45,093 bases of DNA from Ga0077536 sp043744805 (GTDB taxonomy: Bacteria; Pseudomonadota; Gammaproteobacteria; Ga0077536): positions 1-45,093 of the forward strand of contig JAYTTZ010000299.1 of NCBI GenBank assembly GCA_043744805.1, given 5' to 3'. Below the pieces are notes generated by a model, which saw only the letters and a program-made list of their open reading frames with translations, searched no databases and was not told where the DNA came from. Within the stretch, counting starts at the first letter, position 1, and each line of letters begins with the position of its first letter. The translations under genes were made by a program, and so were the position numbers. Positions 7,699 to 16,234 of this stretch are shown one piece after another.

Positions 7699-7728
7699 CG
7701 ATAAATGTCGATAGATCTCGACAGACGT
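7699..7728. repeat. Three 10-bp direct repeats upstream of the integrase start
   Basis: Three imperfect, contiguous 10-bp units run CGATAAATGT, CGATAGATCT, CGACAGACGT, all on one helical face. The same bases hold an inverted pair TGTCGA (7706-7711) and TCGACA (7718-7723). They sit between the integrase start and the guaA 3' end, where arm-type integrase or excisionase sites would lie. That role is inference. Confidence 0.45.
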
Positions 7729-7796
7729 TCTCTCTGTGGGACAACAACAAAGCAGCGCTTTTCGATAAACCCCGCTAGACCCCGAAAGCCTCCGAA

Positions 7797-9383
7797 TTAT
7801 TCCCACTCGATCGTCGCCGGCGGCTTCCCCGAAATGTCGTAGACCACCCGCGATACACCGGGCACTTCGTTGACGATTCGCCGCGAGCACGTCTCTAGCA
7901 GGTCGTAGGGCAAATGCGCCCAGTGCGCGGTCATGAAATCGATGGTCTCCACCGCGCGGAGCGCGATGACCGGTGCGTGGCGGCGGCCATCGCCGGTGAC
8001 GCCGACGCTTTTCACGGGGAGGAAGACCGCAAACGCCTGGCTGGTCTTGCCATACCAGCCGGCCTTGCGAAGTTCTTCGATGAAGATGTGGTCGGCGAGG
8101 CGGAGCGTGTCTGCGGCCGCTTTCGTCACTTCGCCAAGGATGCGCACGCCGAGGCCGGGGCCCGGGAAGGGATGGCGGTGGACCATCTCGGCGGGCAGGC
8201 CGAGTTCGAGGCCAATGCGGCGGACCTCGTCTTTGAAGAGTTCGCGCAGCGGCTCCACCAGGGTCATCTTCATGTGTTCTGGAAGCCCGCCCACGTTGTG
8301 GTGGCTCTTGATCACATGGGCTTTGCCCGTCTTGCTGCCGGCAGACTCGATCACGTCCGGGTAAATGGTGCCCTGGGCCAGGAACTCCACGCGTCCTAGC
8401 TTGGTGGCTTCCTCGTCGAACACTTCGATGAAAAGCCGCCCGATGATCTTCCGCTTGGCTTCCGGATCCGCCACGCCGGCGAGTTCGGTGAAAAAGCGCT
8501 GCTCCGCGTTCACCCGGATCACCCGCACCCCGAGATTGCGGGCGAAGAGGTCCATCACCGCGTCGCCTTCCTGGTGGCGGAGCAGGCCGTGGTCGACGAA
8601 CACGCAGGTGAGTTGCCCGCCAATGGCCTTGTGCAGCAGGGCGGCGACGACGGACGAATCCACGCCACCCGACAAGCCCAACAGCACCTTGCCCGTGCCC
8701 ACCTGTGCACGGACGCGGCTGATCGCGTCGTCGATGATATTGCCGGCGTTCCAGCTGGCAGTGCAGCCGCAGATGTCTTTCAGGAAACGCTCGACGATGC
8801 GCGTGCCCTGGCGGGTGTGGGTGACTTCTGGATGGCACTGCAGGGCGTAGAAGCGACGGGACTCATCGGCCATGCCGCCAATGGGGAGATCTGGCGTCGA
8901 GGCAATCACCTTGAAGCCAGGCGGTAGCTCCACCACGCGATCGCCGTGGCTCATCCACACGTCCAGCAGGCCGTGGCCTGCGCTGTTCACGCGATCTTCG
9001 ATGCCGTTCAAGAGCGCTGAATGCCCGCGGGCGCGGACTTCCGCATAGCCAAACTCGTGGACGTCGCCCGGTTCTACCTTGCCACCGAGCTGCGCGGCCA
9101 TGGTCTGCATGCCGTAGCAGATGCCGAGCACCGGTACGCCAAGCTCGAACACGGCGGCAGGCGCGGCCGGTGCATCGGCGACGGTGACGGATTCCGGGCC
9201 TCCGGACAGCACGATGCCGGTGGGCGCAAAGGCGCGGACGTCGGCATCGCCGGCGTCCCAGGGATGGATTTCGCAGTAGACGCCGATTTCGCGCACGCGC
9301 CGTGCGATGAGCTGCGTGTACTGCGAACCGAAGTCGAGGATAAGGATGCGCTGGACGTGGATATCCGTCGAAGAGGCGCTCAC
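7797..9383 (-). CDS. guaA: GMP synthase (glutamine-hydrolysing)
   Basis: A 528-residue enzyme converting XMP to GMP with ATP and glutamine, last step of guanine nucleotide synthesis. The class I amidotransferase domain carries the catalytic Cys89 in LGICYGMQ and His184/Glu186 in CHPEVTH. The ATP-pyrophosphatase P-loop is SGGVDSS (238-244). The C-terminal dimerisation domain ends in the conserved ATIEWE. The start is GTG 9383, with GGTGG upstream, 4 bp after the guaB stop, so the two form an operon. The final codons are the known integration target for guaA-type islands. The gene itself is complete. Confidence 0.97.
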   Translation of the reverse strand: MSASSTDIHVQRILILDFGSQYTQLIARRVREIGVYCEIHPWDAGDADVRAFAPTGIVLSGGPESVTVADAPAAPAAVFELGVPVLGICYGMQTMAAQLGGKVEPGDVHEFGYAEVRARGHSALLNGIEDRVNSAGHGLLDVWMSHGDRVVELPPGFKVIASTPDLPIGGMADESRRFYALQCHPEVTHTRQGTRIVERFLKDICGCTASWNAGNIIDDAISRVRAQVGTGKVLLGLSGGVDSSVVAALLHKAIGGQLTCVFVDHGLLRHQEGDAVMDLFARNLGVRVIRVNAEQRFFTELAGVADPEAKRKIIGRLFIEVFDEEATKLGRVEFLAQGTIYPDVIESAGSKTGKAHVIKSHHNVGGLPEHMKMTLVEPLRELFKDEVRRIGLELGLPAEMVHRHPFPGPGLGVRILGEVTKAAADTLRLADHIFIEELRKAGWYGKTSQAFAVFLPVKSVGVTGDGRRHAPVIALRAVETIDFMTAHWAHLPYDLLETCSRRIVNEVPGVSRVVYDISGKPPATIEWE

Positions 9384-9387
9384 GTGT

Positions 9388-10854
9388 TCAATCCACCCGG
9401 TAGTTGGGCGCTTCCTTCGTGATCTGCACGTCGTGCACGTGGCTTTCGCGCATGCCGGCCGGGGTCACCCGCACGAAGCGCGGCTTGGAGCGCATCTCGG
9501 GAATGTCCTTGCAGCCCGTGTAGCCCATGGCAGCGCGGAGCCCGCCCAGCAGTTGGAGGACGATGTTCCGCAGCGCGCCCTTGTACGGCACGCGGCCTTC
9601 GATGCCTTCGGGCACGAGCTTTTCGAGGTCGCTGTTTTCCTGGAAGTAGCGATCAGACGACCCGTGCCGCTGCGACATGGCGCCCAGCGAACCCATGCCG
9701 CGATAGCTCTTGTACGAACGGCCCTGGTAGAGCTCGACTTCGCCCGGCGCTTCCTCGGTGCCGGCGAAGAGGCTACCCAGCATCACCGAATGCGCGCCGG
9801 CCACGATGATCTTGGCCACGTCGCCGGAATAGCGGATACCGCCGTCGGAAATGAGCGGTACGCCGGACGCTTCCAGCGCCTTGGCGACTTCCGACACCGC
9901 CGTGACCTGTGGCACGCCCACGCCGGTGACGATGCGGGTGGTACAGATGGAGCCAGGGCCGATGCCCACTTTTACCGCGTCGACGCCGGCGTCCACCAGC
10001 GCCAGCGCCGCGGCAGCCGTGGCAATGTTGCCGCCGATGACCTGGGCATCCGGGAAATGCTTCTTCACGTAGCGGACCGTATCCAGCACGCCGCGCGAAT
10101 GGCCGTGCGCGGTATCCACCACGATGACGTCGACCCCGGCGGCAATCAACGCCTCGATGCGCTCGTAGGTGCCGGGCCCGGTGCCCACCGCCGCGCCGAC
10201 CCGCAGGCGTTCGTCGCTGTCCTTGCAGGCGTTGGGAAATTCATCGGATTTCTGGATGTCCTTGACGGTGATGAGGCCGCGCAGCGCGAACTTCTCGTTC
10301 ACCACCAGGACTTTCTCGATGCGGTGCTTGTGCAGGAGACCCAGCACCATCGCCTTGTCGGCGTTTTCCGGCACGGTGATGAGCCGCGACTGCGGCGTCA
10401 TGATTTCGCGCACCGGGGAATCGAAGCGGGTTTCAAAGCGGAGATCCCGGCTGGTCACGATGCCCACCAGTTCGCCCTTGCCGTCCACCACCGGCACACC
10501 GGAGATGCGCTTGGCGCGGGTGAGGGCCATCACTTCACCGATGCTCGCGTCCGGCGAGACGGTGATGGGATCGCGGATGACGCCGCTCTCGAACTTTTTC
10601 ACTTCGCGAACCTGCACCGCTTGTTCTTCGGCGGACATGTTCTTGTGGATGATGCCGATGCCGCCTTCCTGCGCCAGCGCGATGGCGAGACGGGCTTCGG
10701 TGACGGTATCCATGGCCGCCGCGAGCAGCGGCACCTGAAGGGTGATCTCGCGCGTCAGGCGCGTGGAGAGGCTGACCTCCCGCGGCAGGACCTCGGAATA
10801 ATCGGGGAGCAGCAGGACGTCGTCGAAAGTAAGGCCATCGCCCGTAATCTGCAT
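9388..10854 (-). CDS. guaB: Inosine-5'-monophosphate dehydrogenase
   Basis: An enzyme of 488 residues (ATG 10854) oxidising IMP to XMP with NAD, the rate-setting step to GMP. The barrel starts LTFDDVLLLPDYS. Two CBS domains interrupt it at about residues 93-205. The catalytic loop is GPGSICTTRIVTGVG with Cys304. A GTG at 10863 could add three residues; ATG fits the family N-terminus better. It is first of guaB-guaA. The 90 bp upstream hold no clear regulatory element for it before the marR operator. Confidence 0.96.
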   Translation of the reverse strand: MQITGDGLTFDDVLLLPDYSEVLPREVSLSTRLTREITLQVPLLAAAMDTVTEARLAIALAQEGGIGIIHKNMSAEEQAVQVREVKKFESGVIRDPITVSPDASIGEVMALTRAKRISGVPVVDGKGELVGIVTSRDLRFETRFDSPVREIMTPQSRLITVPENADKAMVLGLLHKHRIEKVLVVNEKFALRGLITVKDIQKSDEFPNACKDSDERLRVGAAVGTGPGTYERIEALIAAGVDVIVVDTAHGHSRGVLDTVRYVKKHFPDAQVIGGNIATAAAALALVDAGVDAVKVGIGPGSICTTRIVTGVGVPQVTAVSEVAKALEASGVPLISDGGIRYSGDVAKIIVAGAHSVMLGSLFAGTEEAPGEVELYQGRSYKSYRGMGSLGAMSQRHGSSDRYFQENSDLEKLVPEGIEGRVPYKGALRNIVLQLLGGLRAAMGYTGCKDIPEMRSKPRFVRVTPAGMRESHVHDVQITKEAPNYRVD

Positions 10855-10953
10855 GGCCGGCACCGCTCACTAGCTGGGAAGGGCCAGCAAGTATAGGCGG
10901 TGGGCGGGATTCTAAAAACCACCGGGATCCGGCCTGCACCAGGCGGGCATTTT

Positions 10954-10969
10954 ATTTGTAGATACAATT
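10954..10969. promoter_or_regulatory. Palindrome, probable MarR operator
   Basis: ATTTGTA-GA-TACAATT is a near-perfect inverted repeat 20 bp upstream of the marR ATG, in an AT-rich island. MarR-family proteins usually bind 16-20 bp palindromes of this kind over their own promoters. Since the downstream marR is truncated, the site is probably an orphan. Confidence 0.5.
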
Positions 10970-10989
10970 GAACTGGCTAGACTGCGGGC

Positions 10990-11115
10990 ATGCCCCAATC
11001 GACCACCCCACCGCGCGGCTGTACCAACTTCAAGCTCCGCCAGCTCCTGCGACGGGTCGCACGCCTTTACGACCAGGAAATGGCGGAGATCGGCCTGAAG
11101 ACCACCCAGTACTCC
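10990..11115 (+). pseudogene. Truncated MarR-family regulator (5' remnant)
   Basis: The first 42 codons match the dimerisation helices of MarR-family regulators: CTNFKLRQLLRRVARLYDQE, then MAEIGLKTTQYS. The winged helix-turn-helix DNA-binding part, which should follow directly, is missing. Right after TTQYS the sequence changes into the middle of a molybdopterin oxidoreductase gene. The DNA therefore shows a deletion junction at about 11115-11117, and the product cannot bind DNA. A likely operator remains upstream. Confidence 0.75.
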
Positions 11116-11116
11116 T

Positions 11117-12960
11117 TTCAGGCGAAGGGTCGATGGCAGCTTCGAGGAAGTCAGCTGGGACCCGGCCATCAGCGAAATTTCCACGCGGATCGTCCAATTG
11201 CGTGACCAACACGGCGGCCAATCGCGCGCGCCTTATGGCGGTGGCGGCCAGGGCAACCATGCCCGGCGGCGCCTATGCGACGGCCTTCCTGCGCAGCCTC
11301 GGTTCGAAAAACCTCTGCAACGCGCTGGCCCAGGAAAAGACTGGCGACTTCTGGGTCAATGGCCATCTTTTCGGCGCCCAGACCTGCCATACCGCCGAAG
11401 ACCTCCACCATGGCGATTTCCTGTTCGTGCGGGGCCCGAACCCCTGGCTCGCCCACGGTTTCGCGAACGCCCGCCAGCACCTCAACGCGATCAGGAAAGA
11501 TCCCTCGTGCAAGCTCATCGTGGTGGATCCACGGCGCAGTGAAACCGCAGCGCTTGCGGACCTGCACCTCCAGGTGCGTCCCGGTGGCGACGCCTACCTG
11601 CTGGGCGCACTGCTGGCCCTCCTGCATCGGCGCGGTGGCTTCGACCTCGACTTCATCACCGCGCATACCAACGGCTACGCGGCGGTCGAGGCGGTACTGG
11701 CGGCGCTGCCCGTGGCCGAGTTCGCAGCTGCCGCCGACCTACCGCTTGCGCAAATCGAAGAAGCTGCCGAGGCCGTCGTGGCCACACGACGCATGGTCGT
11801 GCGCGCCGCGCCCGGCCTCCAGCGGGGCCGGCATTCGACGCTCAATTCCTACCTCGAAAAACTGCTGTTCCTGCTTACGGGAAATTTCGGGCGCGAGGGT
11901 ACCAACTCGCTGCACAGCTGGCGCGCGCCGCTGTGGGGCAACGGCCGGGGCCAGCGTTACGCGCCGACCGATACGGAAATCATCACCGGCCTCCTGCCGC
12001 CCAAGCTGTGGTCGGATGCCATCGAAAGCGAGCATCCCGAACACCTGTGCGGGCTGTGGGTGGACAGCAGCAATCCGGTGAACACCGCGGCAGACACCGG
12101 CCGCGTGTCCAAGACGCCGGTGGTGGTCGACGTTGCGTTCACCGAAACCGCGAAGCTCGCGCACTACGTGCTGCCGGCGTCCTCGCAATTCGAGCAGTGC
12201 GAATACACCCTGTTCAGCTTCGAAACCCCGACCAATGACTTCCATGTCCGCGCACCGGTGATTCCGCCGCTGCCAGGGATCCTCTCCGAACCGGAAATCT
12301 ATACCCGACTGGCCCGGGCGACGGGTGCATTGCCCCCGGCCACGGCACTGCAACCGCTGCTTGAAGCCGCGCCGGCCATGCGTGCTGCCCTGGGCGACTT
12401 GGCGCCCGCCAGCGACCAGGACCTGGGGGACGCGCTCTTCATGCACGTGGTGAGGGGACGCTCCGGCGTTGCTTTCGCCACGCCACCCTCGGCCCGGGCG
12501 CTGATCGAATCTGCGGGCCAGCAGATTCGCCTCGACATCCCGCAGTTGCTGGTCGCACTCCAGCAACTCGATGCAAGTGAACTCCTGCCCGATCCCACCT
12601 GCCCTTTCGTGCTGTCCGCTGGCCAGCGACGTGCGCAAAACGCCAACCAGAACTTCCGCGACCCGCGCTTCCGTCGCGGCGATCCCGACGGCAGCCTGTC
12701 CATCAATCCCGCCGATCTCGCGGCGCTCGGACTGGCCGATGGTGACTGGGTGGCGGTCGAATCCGCACGGGGCCGCGTGATGGTCCGGGCGCGCGGCGCA
12801 GAAGGCATGCGGCGCGGCTACCTTCAGCCGCTGCCGCGACCCCATTGCAGGCACGCCATTCCACCAGGCGGTGCCCGTGAAACTTGGACGGCCCACGGCC
12901 AGCGAAGCCGAAGTGGCCATGCGCTCCTCGGCCAGCGTGCACGCGGACATGGCGAGCTGA
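11117..12960 (+). pseudogene. Decayed molybdopterin-dependent oxidoreductase (formate dehydrogenase-like)
   Basis: Homology begins at the deletion junction with RRRVDGSFEEVSWDPAI in one frame and GGGGQGNH. It then shifts frame at a CCC run (11262-11264) into GGAYATAFLRSLGS, NALAQEKTGDFWVNG and the rest. A single extra C would explain the shift. The second frame stays open to about 12820 and shows molybdopterin-binding domain features (IVVDPRRSETA, GREGTNSLHSWRAP). The C-terminal dinucleotide-binding domain then breaks: another frame carries CRDPIAGTPFHQAVPVKL and ends at TGA 12958-12960, with a piece missing. The N-terminal part is gone. The long open middle suggests recent inactivation. Confidence 0.8.
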
Positions 12961-12994
12961 ACCTGGCCCGGGGCAAGTGCGGTTTAATACGATC

Positions 12995-14323
12995 ATGAGC
13001 AGGGTCATCTACAGCGTCACGCGACTCAACCGCGAAGTACGCGCCTCGATCGAAGGTAATTTCGGCGCGCAGTGGGTGGAAGGCGAACTCTCCAACCTCT
13101 CGCGCCCGGCCTCCGGCCATCTTTACTTCTCCCTGAAAGACACTTCCGCCCAGGTGCGCTGCGCAATGTTCAAGCCGCGCGCCGTGCAGATGCGTTTCCA
13201 GCCGGCCAATGGCACGCAGGTGCTCGCCTATGCCCGCGTCACGTTCTACGAGCCACGCGGCGAGTTCCAACTGGTGGTGGAACACCTCGAGCCCGCCGGC
13301 GAAGGCCTGTTGCGGATGAAGTTCGAGCAACTCAAGCAAAAGCTGGCAGGCGAGGGACTCTTCGAGACCGCGCGCAAACGTCCCCTGCCCGTCTGGCCGC
13401 GCGCCATTGGCGTGGTGACTTCGCCTTCGGGGGCCGCCGTGCGCGACATCCTCCACGTGCTGGCGCGGCGCAATCCCGCCATTCCCGTCTTCATCTATCC
13501 CTGCTCGGTGCAGGGCACGGCGGCGGCGGGTGAAATCGCGGCGGCCATCGCCACGGCGAACCGTCGCGGCGAATGCGACGTGCTGCTGCTCGCGCGCGGC
13601 GGCGGATCGCTGGAAGATCTCTGGTCGTTCAACGAAGAGGCGGTCGTGCGCGCCATCGCGGCCTCGGTCATTCCCGTGGTGAGCGGCGTGGGCCATGAAG
13701 TTGACGTTACCTTGAGCGATTTCGTGGCGGACGTGCGTGCGCCCACGCCCTCCGCCGCCGCCGAGATAGCCGTGCCGGAACGCGGGCAGGCAGCGCGCCA
13801 GTTCGCGGCGCTGGAACACAGGCTCACGGCCGCGCTCGCGCAGCGCCTCACCTTGCAGCAGCATCGCCTGCAGTCGCTGGGGGCGCGGTTGATCCATCCG
13901 GGCCGGCGCATCGAGCAACACCACCAACGGCTGGATGAACTGCTGCAGCGCCTCCGCCCAGCGCTCGCGCGCACGCTGGAAACCAAACGACGGCGCCTGG
14001 CGTCTGCAGAAGCGGCGCTGGCGAGTGCGACGCCGGCACGTCGCATGCTCTTGTCCACTGCGCGCCTGCAGACCGTGGAGCAACGACTGCGGGGCACCGC
14101 GCCGCTACTCCTGGCGCGCCTCAAAGTGCGGGTGGAAGCGGCTGAACGCACCTTGCAGGCGGTCAGTCCGCTGGCGACCTTGTCGCGGGGCTATGCCATC
14201 GTCAGCGGGGCGGACGGCGCGATTGCGCGCGATGCCACCGCAGTGGCGCCGGGTGACGCCGTGAAGGCGCGGCTAGCGAGGGGCACGCTGCAGTTGCGCG
14301 TGGAAGGCCACACGGAGGACTAA
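12995..14323 (+). CDS. xseA: Exodeoxyribonuclease VII large subunit
   Basis: A 442-residue catalytic subunit of the single-strand-specific exonuclease VII. The N-terminal OB-fold reads YSVTRLNREVRASIEG and WVEGELSNLSRPASGHLYF. The catalytic core includes GVVTSPSGAAVRDILHVL, DVLLLARGGGSLEDLWSFNE and VVSGVGHEVDVTLSDFVAD. A long helical, Arg-rich region and the C-terminal LSRGYAIV follow. ATG 12995 is chosen because the alignable N-terminus starts there; more upstream codons belong to the pseudogene tail. The small subunit gene xseB is not in the window. The gene converges with lipA, 13 bp away. Confidence 0.96.
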   Translation: MSRVIYSVTRLNREVRASIEGNFGAQWVEGELSNLSRPASGHLYFSLKDTSAQVRCAMFKPRAVQMRFQPANGTQVLAYARVTFYEPRGEFQLVVEHLEPAGEGLLRMKFEQLKQKLAGEGLFETARKRPLPVWPRAIGVVTSPSGAAVRDILHVLARRNPAIPVFIYPCSVQGTAAAGEIAAAIATANRRGECDVLLLARGGGSLEDLWSFNEEAVVRAIAASVIPVVSGVGHEVDVTLSDFVADVRAPTPSAAAEIAVPERGQAARQFAALEHRLTAALAQRLTLQQHRLQSLGARLIHPGRRIEQHHQRLDELLQRLRPALARTLETKRRRLASAEAALASATPARRMLLSTARLQTVEQRLRGTAPLLLARLKVRVEAAERTLQAVSPLATLSRGYAIVSGADGAIARDATAVAPGDAVKARLARGTLQLRVEGHTED

Positions 14324-14336
14324 GTCCGACGTGTGC

Positions 14337-15287
14337 TTAGCGCACTTCCTCGCCGGCCGCCTGGCGATCCGCGTGGTAGGACGAGCGCACCATCGGTCCG
14401 CTCGCCACGTTGGCGAAGCCAATCGAACGGGCGTAGTCCGCCAGGGCATCGAACTCCCCGGGCGCCACGAAGCGCTCGACCGGCAGGTGCGAGCGGCTTG
14501 GCTGCAGGTACTGGCCGAGGGTGATCATGTCGCAGTCGTGTGCGCGCAGATCGCGCAATACCGCCCTGACTTCCTCCATGTCCTCGCCCAGCCCCAGCAT
14601 GAGGCCAGACTTGGTGGGCACCTTGGGCAACACCGCCTTCACTTCACGGATGAGCGACAGCGACCAGGCGTAGTCGGCGCCGGGGCGCACCTTGAGGTAG
14701 AGCCTGGGCACGGTCTCGAGGTTGTGGTTGAAGACGTCGGGCGGGGTGGCGCTGAGCGCCGCGAGCGCAGGCGCCATGCGGCCGCGGAAATCAGGGGTGA
14801 GCACTTCGATGCGGGTGCTGGGCGAAGCTTCGCGGATGGCGCCGATGCAGGCGGCGAAATGCCCGGCGCCGCCGTCGCGCAGATCGTCGCGATCAACCGA
14901 GGTGACCACGACGTAGCGAAGATCCATCAGGCGCACGGCTTCGGCGAGGTGCGCGGGTTCGTGTTCGTCGAGTGGCTTGGGACGCCCGTGGGCCACGTCG
15001 CAGAAGGGACAGCGGCGGGTGCACAGCGCGCCCATGATCATGAAAGTGGCCGTGCCGTGGCTGAAGCATTCCCCGAGGTTGGGGCAGGCGGCTTCTTCAC
15101 AGACGGTGTGCAGGTCTTTCTCGCGCAGCAGTTGCTTGAGTGCAATGACCTTAGGGTCGGTGGGCGCCTTGGCGCGGATCCACGCGGGCTTGCGCGGCAA
15201 CGCGCCGACGCTCGGCTCCACCTTTACCGGGATCCTGGCGACTTTGTCCTGGCCACGTTGCGAACGGGTGATCGTGCGGTCGGTCAT
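14337..15287 (-). CDS. lipA: Lipoyl synthase
   Basis: A 316-residue radical SAM enzyme that inserts two sulfurs into protein-bound octanoyl chains. Both iron-sulfur sites are present: the auxiliary cluster in CEEAACPNLGEC (C-x4-C-x5-C) and the radical SAM cluster in CTRRCPFC. The C-terminal RSSYHA motif, whose Ser ligates the auxiliary cluster, is intact. It is last in the minus-strand run sixA-ybeD-lipB-lipA, 30 bp after lipB, and completes lipoate assembly with it. Confidence 0.97.
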   Translation of the reverse strand: MTDRTITRSQRGQDKVARIPVKVEPSVGALPRKPAWIRAKAPTDPKVIALKQLLREKDLHTVCEEAACPNLGECFSHGTATFMIMGALCTRRCPFCDVAHGRPKPLDEHEPAHLAEAVRLMDLRYVVVTSVDRDDLRDGGAGHFAACIGAIREASPSTRIEVLTPDFRGRMAPALAALSATPPDVFNHNLETVPRLYLKVRPGADYAWSLSLIREVKAVLPKVPTKSGLMLGLGEDMEEVRAVLRDLRAHDCDMITLGQYLQPSRSHLPVERFVAPGEFDALADYARSIGFANVASGPMVRSSYHADRQAAGEEVR

Positions 15288-15317
15288 TGGCGTGTTCCTT
15301 GGGAAGGCCCGTGGGGC

Positions 15318-15968
15318 TTACGTCATTATCCGGACAGGAGGATCTCCATGAAACCCTCGTAATAGCGCGCAGAGTAGCGCTGTCCCGGCGTCTTCGAGCG
15401 TCCAGCGACAACCCAGCGCGGCGAGACTGGTCACTTCGAGGCCCGGGTAGCCGCAGGGGTTGATGCCCGCAAAGGCATCGAGCGCGCAATCCACGTTGAG
15501 CGCAACGCCGTGGTAGCTGCAGCCCTCGCGGATGCGCAGTCCCAGCGCGGCAACCTTGGCCCCGCCGACGTAGACGCCGGGCGCGCCCGTGCGGCGCTCG
15601 CCCTCGATGCCAGCGAGTGCCAGGGTTTCGATCACGGCGGCTTCGATCCGGCGCACCAGTTCGCGTGGGCCAATGCCGAGGCGGCGAAGATCGAGCAGCG
15701 CGTAGATCACGAGTTGTCCCGGCCCGTGCCAGGTCACCTGACCACCGCGGTCGGACTTGACCACCGGGATGTTGCCGGGGTCCAGCAGATGCTCGGGCTT
15801 CCCGGCCAGGCCCTGCGTGTATACCGCGTCGTGTTCCAGCAACCAGTATTCGTCCGGGGTAGCGGCCACGCGCTGCACAGTGAAGTCGCGCATCGCCTCC
15901 CAGGTCGGGGCGTAGGGCACGCGCCCTTGCTGGCGCACCACCGGCGGCGGTGGCGCGGGGGTGTTCAC
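15318..15968 (-). CDS. lipB: Octanoyl-[ACP]:protein N-octanoyltransferase
   Basis: A 216-residue transferase moving octanoate from acyl carrier protein to lipoyl domains. It carries SDRGGQVTWHGPGQLVIY, the catalytic Lys in GAKVAALGLRI and the acyl-accepting Cys in GINPCGYPGLEVTSL. It starts at GTG 15968, overlapping the ybeD stop (GTGA), so translation is probably coupled. The proline run near the N-terminus (PAPPPP) is a minor oddity. It supplies the substrate of LipA downstream. Confidence 0.96.
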   Translation of the reverse strand: MNTPAPPPPVVRQQGRVPYAPTWEAMRDFTVQRVAATPDEYWLLEHDAVYTQGLAGKPEHLLDPGNIPVVKSDRGGQVTWHGPGQLVIYALLDLRRLGIGPRELVRRIEAAVIETLALAGIEGERRTGAPGVYVGGAKVAALGLRIREGCSYHGVALNVDCALDAFAGINPCGYPGLEVTSLAALGCRWTLEDAGTALLCALLRGFHGDPPVRIMT

Positions 15969-16234
15969 AGCACCATCACCACCCGCTCGTGGCCGCTGAG
16001 TTCGATGTAGAGCGCGTCGAGTTGCTGCTGGCTGAGCGCCTCCACGGTCACGGTCACGGCAAGGTACTTGCCATTGCTGCTGGCACGCACGGTGACCCGC
16101 TCTTCCACCACAGTACCCGCATGGCGTTCGACGATGGAAATGACCAGCGCGTTGAAATCGTCCGCCGCGTGGCCCATCACCTTGATGGGGAATTCACACG
16201 GAAACTTGAGGGCGGATTCAGTGTTTTCAGTCAT
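15965..16234 (-). CDS. ybeD: DUF493 (YbeD-like) protein
   Basis: An 89-residue DUF493-family protein with an ACT-like ferredoxin fold. It shows FPCEFPIKVMG, the variable loop, then SSNGKYLAVTVTVEA and LDALYIELSGHERVVMVL. The biochemical role is not established; in many gammaproteobacteria it lies before lipB, as here. ATG 16234 is used because upstream codons overlap sixA and carry no homology. It overlaps the sixA 3' end by 8 bp and the lipB start by four bases. Confidence 0.9.
   Translation of the reverse strand: MTENTESALKFPCEFPIKVMGHAADDFNALVISIVERHAGTVVEERVTVRASSNGKYLAVTVTVEALSQQQLDALYIELSGHERVVMVL

Noticed and set aside
7289..7750. A separate 153-codon minus-strand gene upstream of the integrase domain
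   Set aside because: Only its short MPSSLTVKFL stretch resembles protein, namely an integrase N-terminus; the rest is a shifted frame of the integrase domain.
9307..10896. 529-codon plus-strand frame opposite guaB
   Set aside because: It mirrors guaB codons exactly, is rich in His, Arg and Gly without motifs, and guaB on the minus strand is unambiguous.
10968..12998. A single 676-residue intact molybdopterin oxidoreductase
   Set aside because: The first ~95 codons read through marR and shifted sequence without homology, and the last ~40 are out of frame with the true C-terminus, so it is a pseudogene.
14331..15362. 343-codon plus-strand frame opposite lipA
   Set aside because: Shadow frame; lipA carries all catalytic cysteines on the other strand.
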